64,000 bases of DNA from Alphaproteobacteria bacterium (lineage in GTDB: Bacteria; Pseudomonadota; Alphaproteobacteria; Rhodobacterales; Rhodobacteraceae), in assembly GCA_030424865.1 (NCBI GenBank), contig JAUHVR010000001.1, forward strand, positions 124,001-188,000, written 5' to 3'. Below are positions 1 through 6,950 of the stretch, piece after piece. The first letter of the stretch is position 1. Each line of letters opens with the position of its first letter. The position numbers and the translations under genes were made by a program. The notes under the pieces are model-generated. The model was not told where the DNA came from, ran no database searches, and worked only from the letters and a program-made list of their open reading frames with translations.

Positions 1-875
1 TGGAAGACATCCGCCAGCGACAGGCCACCCAGGTTCACCCCTGCGTTCGCGAAGGCAAAAATCGGCAGGATCAGGAAGGCGACCCAGGGAGCCAGCGAAT
101 GCTCGAGGCGCAGCAAGAGCGCTTCCTTGTCGTCCTCTTCTTTCAGCGGAATGGTCAAGGCGATCAGGACCCCGGCCAGGGTTGCGTGCACGCCCGACTT
201 CAGAACAAAGACCCACATGACCACGCCCACGATCAAGTAGGGTCCCAAGGCGCGGATCCCCAGACGGTTCAATGCGACGGCGACCGCAAAGCCCAGCATC
301 GAGAAGGTCAGTGCGTTCGTCGACAGTTCCGACGTGTAGAAGACCGCGATGATGATGATCGCCCCAAGGTCGTCAATGATCGCGATGGCCAGCAGGAACA
401 CTTTCAGCGCCACGGGCACCCGCGACCCGAGCAGTGCAAGGATACCCAAAGCAAAGGCAATGTCGGTGGCAGTTGGAATGGCCCAACCCACCAGGTTCTC
501 TGGCGTGCCCCAGTTCAGCGTGACAAAGACGATCCCGGGGATCGCCATGCCGCCGACAGCTGCAACAATTGGCAATATGGCCTTGTCAAAGCTGGATAAT
601 TCTCCTGTCAGGACCTCTCTCTTGATCTCGAGCCCGACGAGAAAGAAAAAGATCGCCATCAGGCCATCGTTGATCCACAGCAATGCGGGTTTGGCGATCT
701 CGAAGCCGCCAATCGCAACCGTGACAGGTGCATTCAGGAAGGCGCTGTACACGCCTGAAAAACCGGTGTTTGCGGCCAGGACCGCCAAAATGGCCGCAGC
801 CATCAACACAAGCCCGCCGCTTGTGTCCTGTTTCATAAACGCTTGCGCGCGTGATAGGGTCTTGTCCACAGCCAT
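1..875 (-). CDS. nhaA: Na+/H+ antiporter NhaA (N-terminal part, runs off the window)
   Basis: Inner-membrane antiporter that exchanges sodium for protons in pH and salt homeostasis. The reverse-strand translation starts MAVDKTLSRAQAF and shows the family signatures: a GGLVLMAAAILAVLAAN first helix, FFFLVGLEIKREVLTGEL, TDIAFALGILALLG (the Asp of the ion path) and FLLAIAIIDDLGAIIIIAVF with the paired Asp residues that bind Na+. About 291 codons are present; the C-terminal quarter lies before base 1. The start at 875 has GGACGGAG upstream; a second in-frame ATG at 836 is possible. It is divergent from the OxyR-like gene, with about 100 bp shared between them. Family assignment is firm. Confidence 0.95.
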   Translation of the reverse strand, partial: MAVDKTLSRAQAFMKQDTSGGLVLMAAAILAVLAANTGFSGVYSAFLNAPVTVAIGGFEIAKPALLWINDGLMAIFFFLVGLEIKREVLTGELSSFDKAILPIVAAVGGMAIPGIVFVTLNWGTPENLVGWAIPTATDIAFALGILALLGSRVPVALKVFLLAIAIIDDLGAIIIIAVFYTSELSTNALTFSMLGFAVAVALNRLGIRALGPYLIVGVVMWVFVLKSGVHATLAGVLIALTIPLKEEDDKEALLLRLEHSLAPWVAFLILPIFAFANAGVNLGGLSLADVF

Positions 876-931
876 CTCCGTCCAAAAAAGGCATGATACG
901 GGGGATATGGTGTGGAAATTCATTGTCTCAA

Positions 932-968
932 ATATATATTTACTGCGTAATACATAGTTTGAGGCTAT
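932..968 (+). promoter_or_regulatory. Candidate OxyR-type operator, four half-sites
   Basis: Four tetramers are spaced by exactly seven bases: ATAT (932-935), CTGC (943-946), ATAG (954-957) and CTAT (965-968). The OxyR consensus is ATAG-N7-CTAT-N7-ATAG-N7-CTAT, so 13 of 16 positions match and the right half is perfect. The site ends 6 bp before the regulator's ATG and lies in the nhaA divergent region. Autoregulation is inferred. Confidence 0.55.
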
Positions 969-973
969 GGAAT

Positions 974-1882
974 ATGCGCCCGACACTGCGTCAGCTGGAA
1001 TACATCGTTGCGGTCGCCGATCTTGGTCAGGTCGGGGCGGCAGCCGTGCAACTGAATGTCAGCCAGCCCAGCCTGTCGGCCCAGCTGGCCGAGGTCGAGG
1101 CCGACCTTGGGGTCAAGTTGTTTCTTCGGGGGCGTGGCGGGGCCCGTGCCACCCCTGTCGGAGCCGAGATCGTCCGGCGGGCCCGCGCGATCCTGCGCGA
1201 TCATCAAGATCTTCGCGCGGTGGTGCGCGGTGGTGGCATGTTTCAGGGGCGGCTCAGGCTGGGGGTTTTGCCTTCGATCGGGCCATATCTCTTGCCGGGG
1301 GTGGTGCGACGTCTGCACGACGAACATCCCAGCCTGCGCCTCGTTGTACGGGACGAGAACACCCGTGATCTGGTCGCCGGTCTGCGCGAGGGGCGGCATG
1401 ACCTTGTGATTTCGACGGCCGAAGATCATCCGGGCGCACAACAAGAGACGCTGTTTCGCGAAGAGCTTTGGGCGGCCATGCCACAGGATCATGCTTTGGC
1501 CGCAACGGCGGGGCCGTTGCCCCTGGAGGGACTGCGCGGGCAGGTGCTGTTGACGTTGGGCAGCGGGCATCGCCTGTCACAACTGGTTGCCGGGCTGGCA
1601 GGTCGCGCCGGGGCGCGGATATCGGAAGACTACGAAGGGACCAGCCTTGATGCGATACGTCTGATGGCGGCCAGTGGCGCGGGACTTGCCATCCTGCCCG
1701 GCATCTATGCCGCGACCGAGGCGCGTCGCGGAACCGATCTGACACTTCGGCGTCTGAAGGATGCAAGCGCGGTACGGCAGATCTCGTTGATCCAGCCATC
1801 GGCACACGGGGTGACGCCCGACAGCGCCGCCCTGGCCGGGATCTTGCGGGCCGAAGCGGCGCGGCTTTTGCACGGAAATTAG
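974..1882 (+). CDS. OxyR-like LysR-family regulator without cysteines
   Basis: LysR-type transcription factor of 302 aa. The N-terminal winged helix is MRPTLRQLEYIVAVADLGQVGAAAVQLNVSQ..., starting with residues 1-18 that resemble OxyR, followed by a periplasmic-binding-protein-like effector domain from about residue 92. The ATG at 974 is chosen because the homology begins at RPTLRQLEYI and GAGG lies nine bases upstream; a longer frame from 851 has no family sequence. The segment TLGSGHRLSQLVAGLAGRAG aligns with the OxyR redox loop (GHCL...GFCF), but Arg200 replaces the peroxidatic Cys and Ala209 the resolving Cys. There is no cysteine anywhere in the protein. It is probably OxyR-derived but cannot sense peroxide by the known disulfide. 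Target genes are unknown; nhaA is divergent. Confidence 0.85.
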   Translation: MRPTLRQLEYIVAVADLGQVGAAAVQLNVSQPSLSAQLAEVEADLGVKLFLRGRGGARATPVGAEIVRRARAILRDHQDLRAVVRGGGMFQGRLRLGVLPSIGPYLLPGVVRRLHDEHPSLRLVVRDENTRDLVAGLREGRHDLVISTAEDHPGAQQETLFREELWAAMPQDHALAATAGPLPLEGLRGQVLLTLGSGHRLSQLVAGLAGRAGARISEDYEGTSLDAIRLMAASGAGLAILPGIYAATEARRGTDLTLRRLKDASAVRQISLIQPSAHGVTPDSAALAGILRAEAARLLHGN

Positions 1883-1987
1883 CGTCCCTGCTCAAATTGG
1901 TTTTTTTTAGGCTCCAAGAGGGGTATCCTGCTGCGCAACACGGGTCATCAAGGCCCGGACCCAGGGACCGAGCAGTGGATACCCGAG

Positions 1988-2983
1988 ATGACAGTTGCGA
2001 AAAAGCTTGAGCCGCAGGACGAGGCGTCTGTCGGCTTGCCTCGCGTCACATTGGTGGCGCCGGTGTTCAACGAACAGGAAACGGTTGGCCCTTTCCTGGA
2101 CCAGATCCAGGTTCTGCTGGACCAACTTGCGCCAGTGGCGCGCGTCGATATCCTGTTTGTCAATGACGGCAGCCGGGACGGGACGGAACTGGCCATCCGA
2201 TCACGCATGGAGGCGGGGCGTGCCATCGGGCTGGTCAATCTCTCGCGCAATTTCGGCAAAGAGGCGGCGCTTTGGGCGGGCTTGAAATACGCGACGGGCG
2301 ACGCCGTCATCCCGATCGACGTCGATCTGCAGGATGACCCGTTCATCATCCCCGAAATGATCGAGAAGTGGCAGGCCGGTGCGCAGATCGTCAATGCCCG
2401 CCGCGCGGACCGGTCCAGCGACACCTGGATCAAGCGCGTGACGGCGCAGGGGTTCTATCGCGTGTTCAATGCCGTTGCTGACCAGCCGATCCCTCAGGAT
2501 GTCGGGGATTTCCGGCTGCTGGATCGGCAGGTGGTCGACGTGCTGTGCACGCTCAGCGAACGGGTGCGCCTGAACAAGGCGCTGTTTGGCTGGGTCGGTT
2601 TCCCGACCGACGAAGTCACCTTTGAACGCCACGAACGCAGCGCAGGGTTCAGCACCTTTTCGTACTGGCGGTTGTGGAACATGGCGCTGGACGGGATCTT
2701 TGCCTCGACCACCAAGCCCCTGCGGGTCTGGACCTATGTTGGCAGCACTCTGGCGTTTTTGTCGTTCGTCTATGCGGGCTTTCTGTTCTTTAGGACACTT
2801 GTCTTCGGCGTGGATGTGCCCGGCTATGCGTCAACGGTCGTGCTGATCCTGCTGTTCGGCGGGTTGAACCTGTTTGCGGTCGGCATTCTGGGCGAATACA
2901 TCGGCCGCATCCTGACCGAGGTCCGGGACCGGCCGCTTTACGTGGTGCGGACAACCTACCTGCACGACGAGCCGGAACCATGA
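1988..2983 (+). CDS. Polyprenol-phosphate glycosyltransferase, GT2 family (GtrB/DPM1-like)
   Basis: Predicted membrane glycosyltransferase of 331 aa that moves a sugar from a nucleotide donor to a polyprenyl phosphate carrier. The GT-A domain (about residues 17-230) has VTLVAPVFNEQETV, the FVNDGSRDGT donor site, and DVDLQDDP as the DxD-type metal site. Two C-terminal hydrophobic segments (about 250-275 and 285-310) fit the GtrB/YfdH topology. The stop overlaps the next ATG by 4 nt (ATGA), so the GtrA-like protein is translationally coupled. Such pairs usually decorate cell-surface glycans, with GtrA thought to flip the loaded carrier. The final acceptor is not known here. Confidence 0.88.
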   Translation: MTVAKKLEPQDEASVGLPRVTLVAPVFNEQETVGPFLDQIQVLLDQLAPVARVDILFVNDGSRDGTELAIRSRMEAGRAIGLVNLSRNFGKEAALWAGLKYATGDAVIPIDVDLQDDPFIIPEMIEKWQAGAQIVNARRADRSSDTWIKRVTAQGFYRVFNAVADQPIPQDVGDFRLLDRQVVDVLCTLSERVRLNKALFGWVGFPTDEVTFERHERSAGFSTFSYWRLWNMALDGIFASTTKPLRVWTYVGSTLAFLSFVYAGFLFFRTLVFGVDVPGYASTVVLILLFGGLNLFAVGILGEYIGRILTEVRDRPLYVVRTTYLHDEPEP

Positions 2984-3375
2984 CCTCTGGGCCCTTGCGC
3001 CTGGTGGGCGAGGTGCTGCGCTTTGGTCTGGTTGGCGTTGTAGCCACCGCAGTGCACGTGGGTGTTGCCCTGGTCGCGCATGCCTTGGGATTGACGCCGC
3101 AGATTGCGAACTTCTGCGGGTATCTTGTTGCGGTCTGGGTCAGTTTCCTGGGTCATGCACGGTTTACATTTGCCGTGTCGCGGATGTACCGCGCGCAGGT
3201 TGTACGGTTCTTTGTGATCTCGTTGATTTCGCTGCTCACCAGCAGCGCCGTGACGGCCCTGGGCACCGCGATGGGCTGGAGCTTCTGGATATCGATGGCG
3301 GGCGTGGCGGTGATCGTGCCGGGGGCCACCTATCTGGCGGCCAAGTTCTGGGCGTTTTCCGAAAACGGGTCGTGA
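2980..3375 (+). CDS. GtrA-family membrane protein (putative lipid-linked sugar flippase)
   Basis: Small integral membrane protein of 131 aa with four hydrophobic segments (about residues 13-35, 38-58, 75-95, 102-122) in the GtrA pattern: LRFGLVGVVATAVHVGVALV, NFCGYLVAVWVSFLGHARFTF, and a basic loop VSRMYRAQVVRF. It overlaps the upstream glycosyltransferase by 4 nt, the usual GtrA-GtrB arrangement. The inferred role is flipping an undecaprenyl-phosphate sugar across the inner membrane. It ends base-to-base against the convergent gene that follows. Confidence 0.85.
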   Translation: MTSGPLRLVGEVLRFGLVGVVATAVHVGVALVAHALGLTPQIANFCGYLVAVWVSFLGHARFTFAVSRMYRAQVVRFFVISLISLLTSSAVTALGTAMGWSFWISMAGVAVIVPGATYLAAKFWAFSENGS

Positions 3376-3879
3376 TCAGGCCGCGGCGCTGATTTCTGTC
3401 GCGTCGAAATGCCAGCTGAAGGCGCCTTCGGGATACGGCGGCGGTGCCGGCACATCGTGCAGCACGCCCTGACCCGCCTGAAACCCCCGGCTGTGCGCAC
3501 ATCGTCCAAAGGCCAGCAACCGTATCCCTCGGTCAGACTTGCGCAGGACAAGGCTGCCTTCGGTCGGAAAGAAGGTTGCGCGGGTTGTCACATCGGGCAG
3601 GGGATTGCGAAGGGCAAGAAAATTGCAGGTTCGGTCGTCGCTTCCGCATTCGGCCAGCAGTGCGACCATGGTGTGTTTCGGGCGCAGATCCGGCGAGGGC
3701 ACGCTGGGCGCCGTGCCTTTGGGAATGTCGATCTCCGACACCATCAGGATCGATCCGTCCGGCCCGGTTCTTTCCACGATCAGCCACTCGGTTTTGCTGT
3801 CGCCCGACAGGTACGGCGCGTCGTAGGGGCCCCGTCGCAGAGTGTTGATCATCGAAATACAAAACCGTTCGGGCAACAT
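3376..3879 (-). CDS. Hypothetical protein
   Basis: Unrecognised protein of 167 aa, read from MLPERFCISMINTLRRGPYD. The start at 3879 is preferred because AGGTG lies about seven bases upstream; the open frame extends to 3942 without a good ribosome site, and Met at 3852 is a third option. It is soluble, with four cysteines and no signal peptide or membrane segment. A stretch EWLIVERTGPDGSILMVSEI looks like paired beta-strands. It is convergent with gtrA (stops abut) and sits downstream of the SARP-type regulator gene on the same strand, about 160 bp away. No function is proposed. Confidence 0.55.
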   Translation of the reverse strand: MLPERFCISMINTLRRGPYDAPYLSGDSKTEWLIVERTGPDGSILMVSEIDIPKGTAPSVPSPDLRPKHTMVALLAECGSDDRTCNFLALRNPLPDVTTRATFFPTEGSLVLRKSDRGIRLLAFGRCAHSRGFQAGQGVLHDVPAPPPYPEGAFSWHFDATEISAAA

Positions 3880-4040
3880 GTAACACCTGTTCGAGTCGCG
3901 CCATCGGCGCTGGGATGCCCCCATCTTCCGCCTGTCGCGCAATCGAAGTGTAAATTATCCGTTAATTTTTGGTAGCCGAGGACATCAATTTCGGGTCAAG
4001 GCGAAAAAATTGTCAGGATCTGCGGAATTACGACACGGGC

Positions 4041-5663
4041 TCAGATGATCGACGATACCTTGTCGATATCCAATCCCGGCGCCCGGTGAATAAGCGATGC
4101 AGGGTATTCGCGATCACGGACCAGTCGTTCGACGGTGAAATCCGGTTCCAGCCCCGTCAGGGCACTGGCGGCGCGAAGGGCGTCCTCTTCGCGCGCTGCA
4201 TTCGCGTAAAAGGCGATCAGATAGCGCAACGGGGGACGGAAATTCGGATTTTGCGCATAGGCGGCCTCGGCCAGCTTCAGGGCTTCGTCCAGACGCCCCA
4301 TGACGACGGCTGCGCCGAAAAGCTGATTGTCCCACCAGAACCGGTTTGGTGACAAGGCCGCCAGCTTGCGCGCGTTGAGCGCGATCAGGTACGAGCTCTT
4401 GATGTCCCCGCCATAGACATTGGCAGAACTCAGCGCCCACCAGGCCATTGGATTGCCGGGGTTCAGTTCGACACTGCGCCGCGCGAGGGCAAGGCTGGAG
4501 TGCGGGTCCTGCATCAGAAAGCCACGGGTGTTGGCGACGGTGGCCAGCACCATCGAATTGTTGGGTTCCAGCTCAAGCGCGCGGGCGCAGAGGTACTCTG
4601 CCTCTTCCCTCAGGCGCTTGGCGTCACTGTCGTGACGCTCGACCTTTTGAATGGTCTTGATCTGCGCGCGCCAGGCCAGGTACAGCCCGCGCTCGCGGCG
4701 GTCGAATGCTTCGGCAAAGCGATGGTCTGCGGCCAGCACGTCTTCGGCCCGCATCGAGAACAGGCCCCGGATGGCCTGGCGGCACATCTGGTCCGGGTCG
4801 TCCAGGTCTGCCAGCCTGTTCCCGACAAGGGTGTCGCCGACGGCCTCGACCAGTTCGTTCAGCAGCCGCAACACATCGGGATCGTCAATCGGCGGGCCGC
4901 CGTTGGCCGTAACATGCTGGCTTCCCGCCCAAAGTTGTTCGCCGGTCTGCAGATGCTCAAGGCTGACCCGCACCCCCAGCGACGAGGCACCGCCGGAAAA
5001 GGCGTTGACCTTGACGGTCAGAACGGGGTTCACGATGTCGCTTGATGATCCGACCACGACCCGCGCGGAAAAGAAGTCTCGCATGTGGCGCGACACGGCG
5101 TCGGCAAACAGCTGAGAAAACCACTCGGCCAGATCGCCGCCGATGGATTTGGCGTCGACCGACACGGTCCAGGTGCGCGGCGTCTCGCGCAGCGGTTGGT
5201 CTGGCATCAGATGCGCCGGACGCACCGGCGCTGGTGCCTCTCGCATGGACCGTTCCAGAGTCAACCAGCTTTCGAATTCACTGTCGCGCACATCCATGCC
5301 TTCGAGGAATTCCTGCCCGGTCGGAGGAGCGATGTGCACCTGGGTCATGTCCAGAGACACGCGCGATCTGGTTGAGCTAAGAACATCCTTGGACGTCCCA
5401 AAGGCCTGTCGGATCTGGACCAGCGCCTGTCTCAGGCTTCCTGCTGCCTGTGCGGGTCCGCGGTCGCTCCAGAGCTTGGCCTGCAGCCATTGGCGGCTGC
5501 GTTCGCCATTGGGGCTGGTGGCCAGCAGGGCGATCAGCGCTTGCGCCTTTTCCGCGCGCGGTGTCACGTCGCCGTCCGCTTGGGACGTCACGCGAAAGAC
5601 ACCGTGAAGGTGGATCGTCAGAGGGGACAACACGTCTCTGGTCGTTTCCATGTTCAGCGCCAT
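4041..5663 (-). CDS. SARP/BTAD-type transcriptional regulator with TPR-like C-terminus
   Basis: Protein of 540 aa. Residues about 14-110 (LTIHLHGVFRV..., EKAQALIALLATSPNGERSR, LWSDRGPAQAAGSLRQALVQIRQAFG) form a winged helix of the SARP/bacterial transcriptional activator type. A middle region of about 160 residues (HRHMR...GEQLWAGSQHV type) resembles the TolB-like or CadC-like sensor segments of such regulators. The C-terminal half holds TPR-like helices (AEYLCARALELEPNNSMVLATVAN, ARRSVELNPGNPMAWWALSSANV, ALKLAEAAYAQNPNFRPPL). No membrane segment was seen. The gene is divergent from the haloperoxidase-like gene with about 165 bp between the starts, so it is the likely regulator of that cluster; this is inference. 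The start at 5663 has a weak ribosome site, and 5651 is an alternative. Confidence 0.8.
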   Translation of the reverse strand: MALNMETTRDVLSPLTIHLHGVFRVTSQADGDVTPRAEKAQALIALLATSPNGERSRQWLQAKLWSDRGPAQAAGSLRQALVQIRQAFGTSKDVLSSTRSRVSLDMTQVHIAPPTGQEFLEGMDVRDSEFESWLTLERSMREAPAPVRPAHLMPDQPLRETPRTWTVSVDAKSIGGDLAEWFSQLFADAVSRHMRDFFSARVVVGSSSDIVNPVLTVKVNAFSGGASSLGVRVSLEHLQTGEQLWAGSQHVTANGGPPIDDPDVLRLLNELVEAVGDTLVGNRLADLDDPDQMCRQAIRGLFSMRAEDVLAADHRFAEAFDRRERGLYLAWRAQIKTIQKVERHDSDAKRLREEAEYLCARALELEPNNSMVLATVANTRGFLMQDPHSSLALARRSVELNPGNPMAWWALSSANVYGGDIKSSYLIALNARKLAALSPNRFWWDNQLFGAAVVMGRLDEALKLAEAAYAQNPNFRPPLRYLIAFYANAAREEDALRAASALTGLEPDFTVERLVRDREYPASLIHRAPGLDIDKVSSII

Positions 5664-5828
5664 TCAAGTTGCAGTTGAAGGCTAGACATTTGCGTTCCCT
5701 TTGGCAACGCGCGCGGTTAAATCGTTAATACTTCGTGAATAATTACCGGTTCGGCCGGGAGTTCTTGCGCATGCTCGCCAATGGGTTCCAAGCTGATCGG
5801 GAAACAGATTTGGGCTATTGGGGGCGAG

Positions 5829-6947
5829 ATGACGAAATACGGTGGAAATGCGGGCGGGAATGCCGGGGGAAACGCTGGTGGGAATGCCGGAGGCAACGCC
5901 GGCGGAAATGCCGGTGGGAATGCAGGGGGCAATGCTGGCGGAAACGCGGGGGCGATCACGGCCTTTTCCCGCGATCATGCCGACAGCCCAGCGTCGTCCT
6001 TCCTGAGCAACACCCTGCTGACCACCCGCGACGGCGTCACGGGCTATTGGGCGGGCGACATGACGGCGGTGACCGATGCCGCCACGCTTGCCCTGCCAGA
6101 GGACGAGGCCTATCTGGATCACGTGAAAACGCCGTATCAGGCGTTGATCCTGGACACCTTCCTGCGCAGCTCGGTCCGGTTTGACGGAGGAGATGGCTGG
6201 TGCGAGCTGCAGACCAGCAGCGGCGACGCGATCACGCGGCTGCAACGTCCGTCGGATCCGGGCTTCTTTGTCGAGCAGCTGGACTGGCTGCGCGCCTATG
6301 CCGATCTGCGCGAGGATCGTCTGGGCGAGATTCACATGCAACTGGACGACATGCTGTCGTTCTTTGGGGCGCAGGTGTACCTGGACAATGGGCGGCGCAA
6401 ATACTCGCTGATGCTGCTGAACGCAGCGCGCAGCTTTGCGATCCATGTCGAGACGCCGATGAAGTACTTTTGTCGTGTGCCCCGTCCGGTGGATTTTGCC
6501 ATGCAGGTCCAGCCGATGATCCAGACGCCGGATCATTCCAGCTTTCCTTCGGGCCACGCCACCGAGGCCTTTGCCATTGCAACGGTCCTGCACCGGCTCA
6601 GCACCGGTCAGGACGCGGCGCAAGGCATTCAGGCCAAGGCCTTGCCGTTCCGCCTGGCGCATCGGATCGCGGCCAACCGCACGGTCGCAGGTGTGCATTT
6701 CCCGGCCGACAGCCGCGCCGGTGCCTATGTCGGGTGCGCGGTCGGGGATCTGATCTGGTCATTGGCGACAGGCGCCGAGATGCAGTCTGGCAATGCCGAT
6801 CTTGGCAACAGCGACGACGATTTCCTGTTGTCCGGGTTTTCCCCGGCCCGCAGCGGGCCGGTTCTGACCCCGCCCAAGATCGACGTTCTTGCGGCACTTT
6901 GGGCCAAGGCGGCGGCCGAATGGCCGGGCGCTCCGGCGCGCAGCTGA
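5829..6947 (+). CDS. Vanadium-dependent haloperoxidase / PAP2-superfamily protein with GGNA-repeat N-terminus
   Basis: Protein of 372 aa when begun at the ATG at 5829, which has GGGGGCGAG just before it; an upstream in-frame ATG at 5781 lacks a usable site. Residues 5-40 are nine perfect Gly-Gly-Asn-Ala units. The catalytic set of the vanadium haloperoxidase/PAP2 fold is complete: K212 and R219 in KYFCRVPRP, S241-G242-H243 in FPSGHATEAF, and R284 and H290 in NRTVAGVHFPAD, with the K+7 and R+6 spacings of vanadium chloroperoxidase. It could halogenate or oxidise with peroxide, or be a phosphatase; sequence alone does not decide. No signal peptide is visible. The subtilase starts three bases after the stop, so the two are probably co-transcribed, with the SARP-type gene divergent. 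Confidence 0.82.
   Translation: MTKYGGNAGGNAGGNAGGNAGGNAGGNAGGNAGGNAGGNAGAITAFSRDHADSPASSFLSNTLLTTRDGVTGYWAGDMTAVTDAATLALPEDEAYLDHVKTPYQALILDTFLRSSVRFDGGDGWCELQTSSGDAITRLQRPSDPGFFVEQLDWLRAYADLREDRLGEIHMQLDDMLSFFGAQVYLDNGRRKYSLMLLNAARSFAIHVETPMKYFCRVPRPVDFAMQVQPMIQTPDHSSFPSGHATEAFAIATVLHRLSTGQDAAQGIQAKALPFRLAHRIAANRTVAGVHFPADSRAGAYVGCAVGDLIWSLATGAEMQSGNADLGNSDDDFLLSGFSPARSGPVLTPPKIDVLAALWAKAAAEWPGAPARS
5841..5948 (+). repeat. Nine tandem 12-bp units encoding Gly-Gly-Asn-Ala
   Basis: Nine consecutive 12-base codon blocks of the form GGN GGN AAY GCN. The protein repeat is perfect while third codon positions vary, so selection appears to act on the peptide. Gain or loss of units would keep the frame. 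The reverse strand reads as an open proline-rich frame, which is a by-product. Confidence 0.95.
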
Positions 6948-6950
6948 GCC

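Noticed and set aside
851-973. Forty-one-codon N-terminal extension of the OxyR-like protein
   Set aside because: The extension has no homology, overlaps the promoter with its OxyR-type site and the nhaA start, and lacks a ribosome site.
5717-5959. Reverse proline-rich frame (AFPPAFPPALPP pattern)
   Set aside because: It is the antisense reading of the GGNA repeat, not a separate protein.
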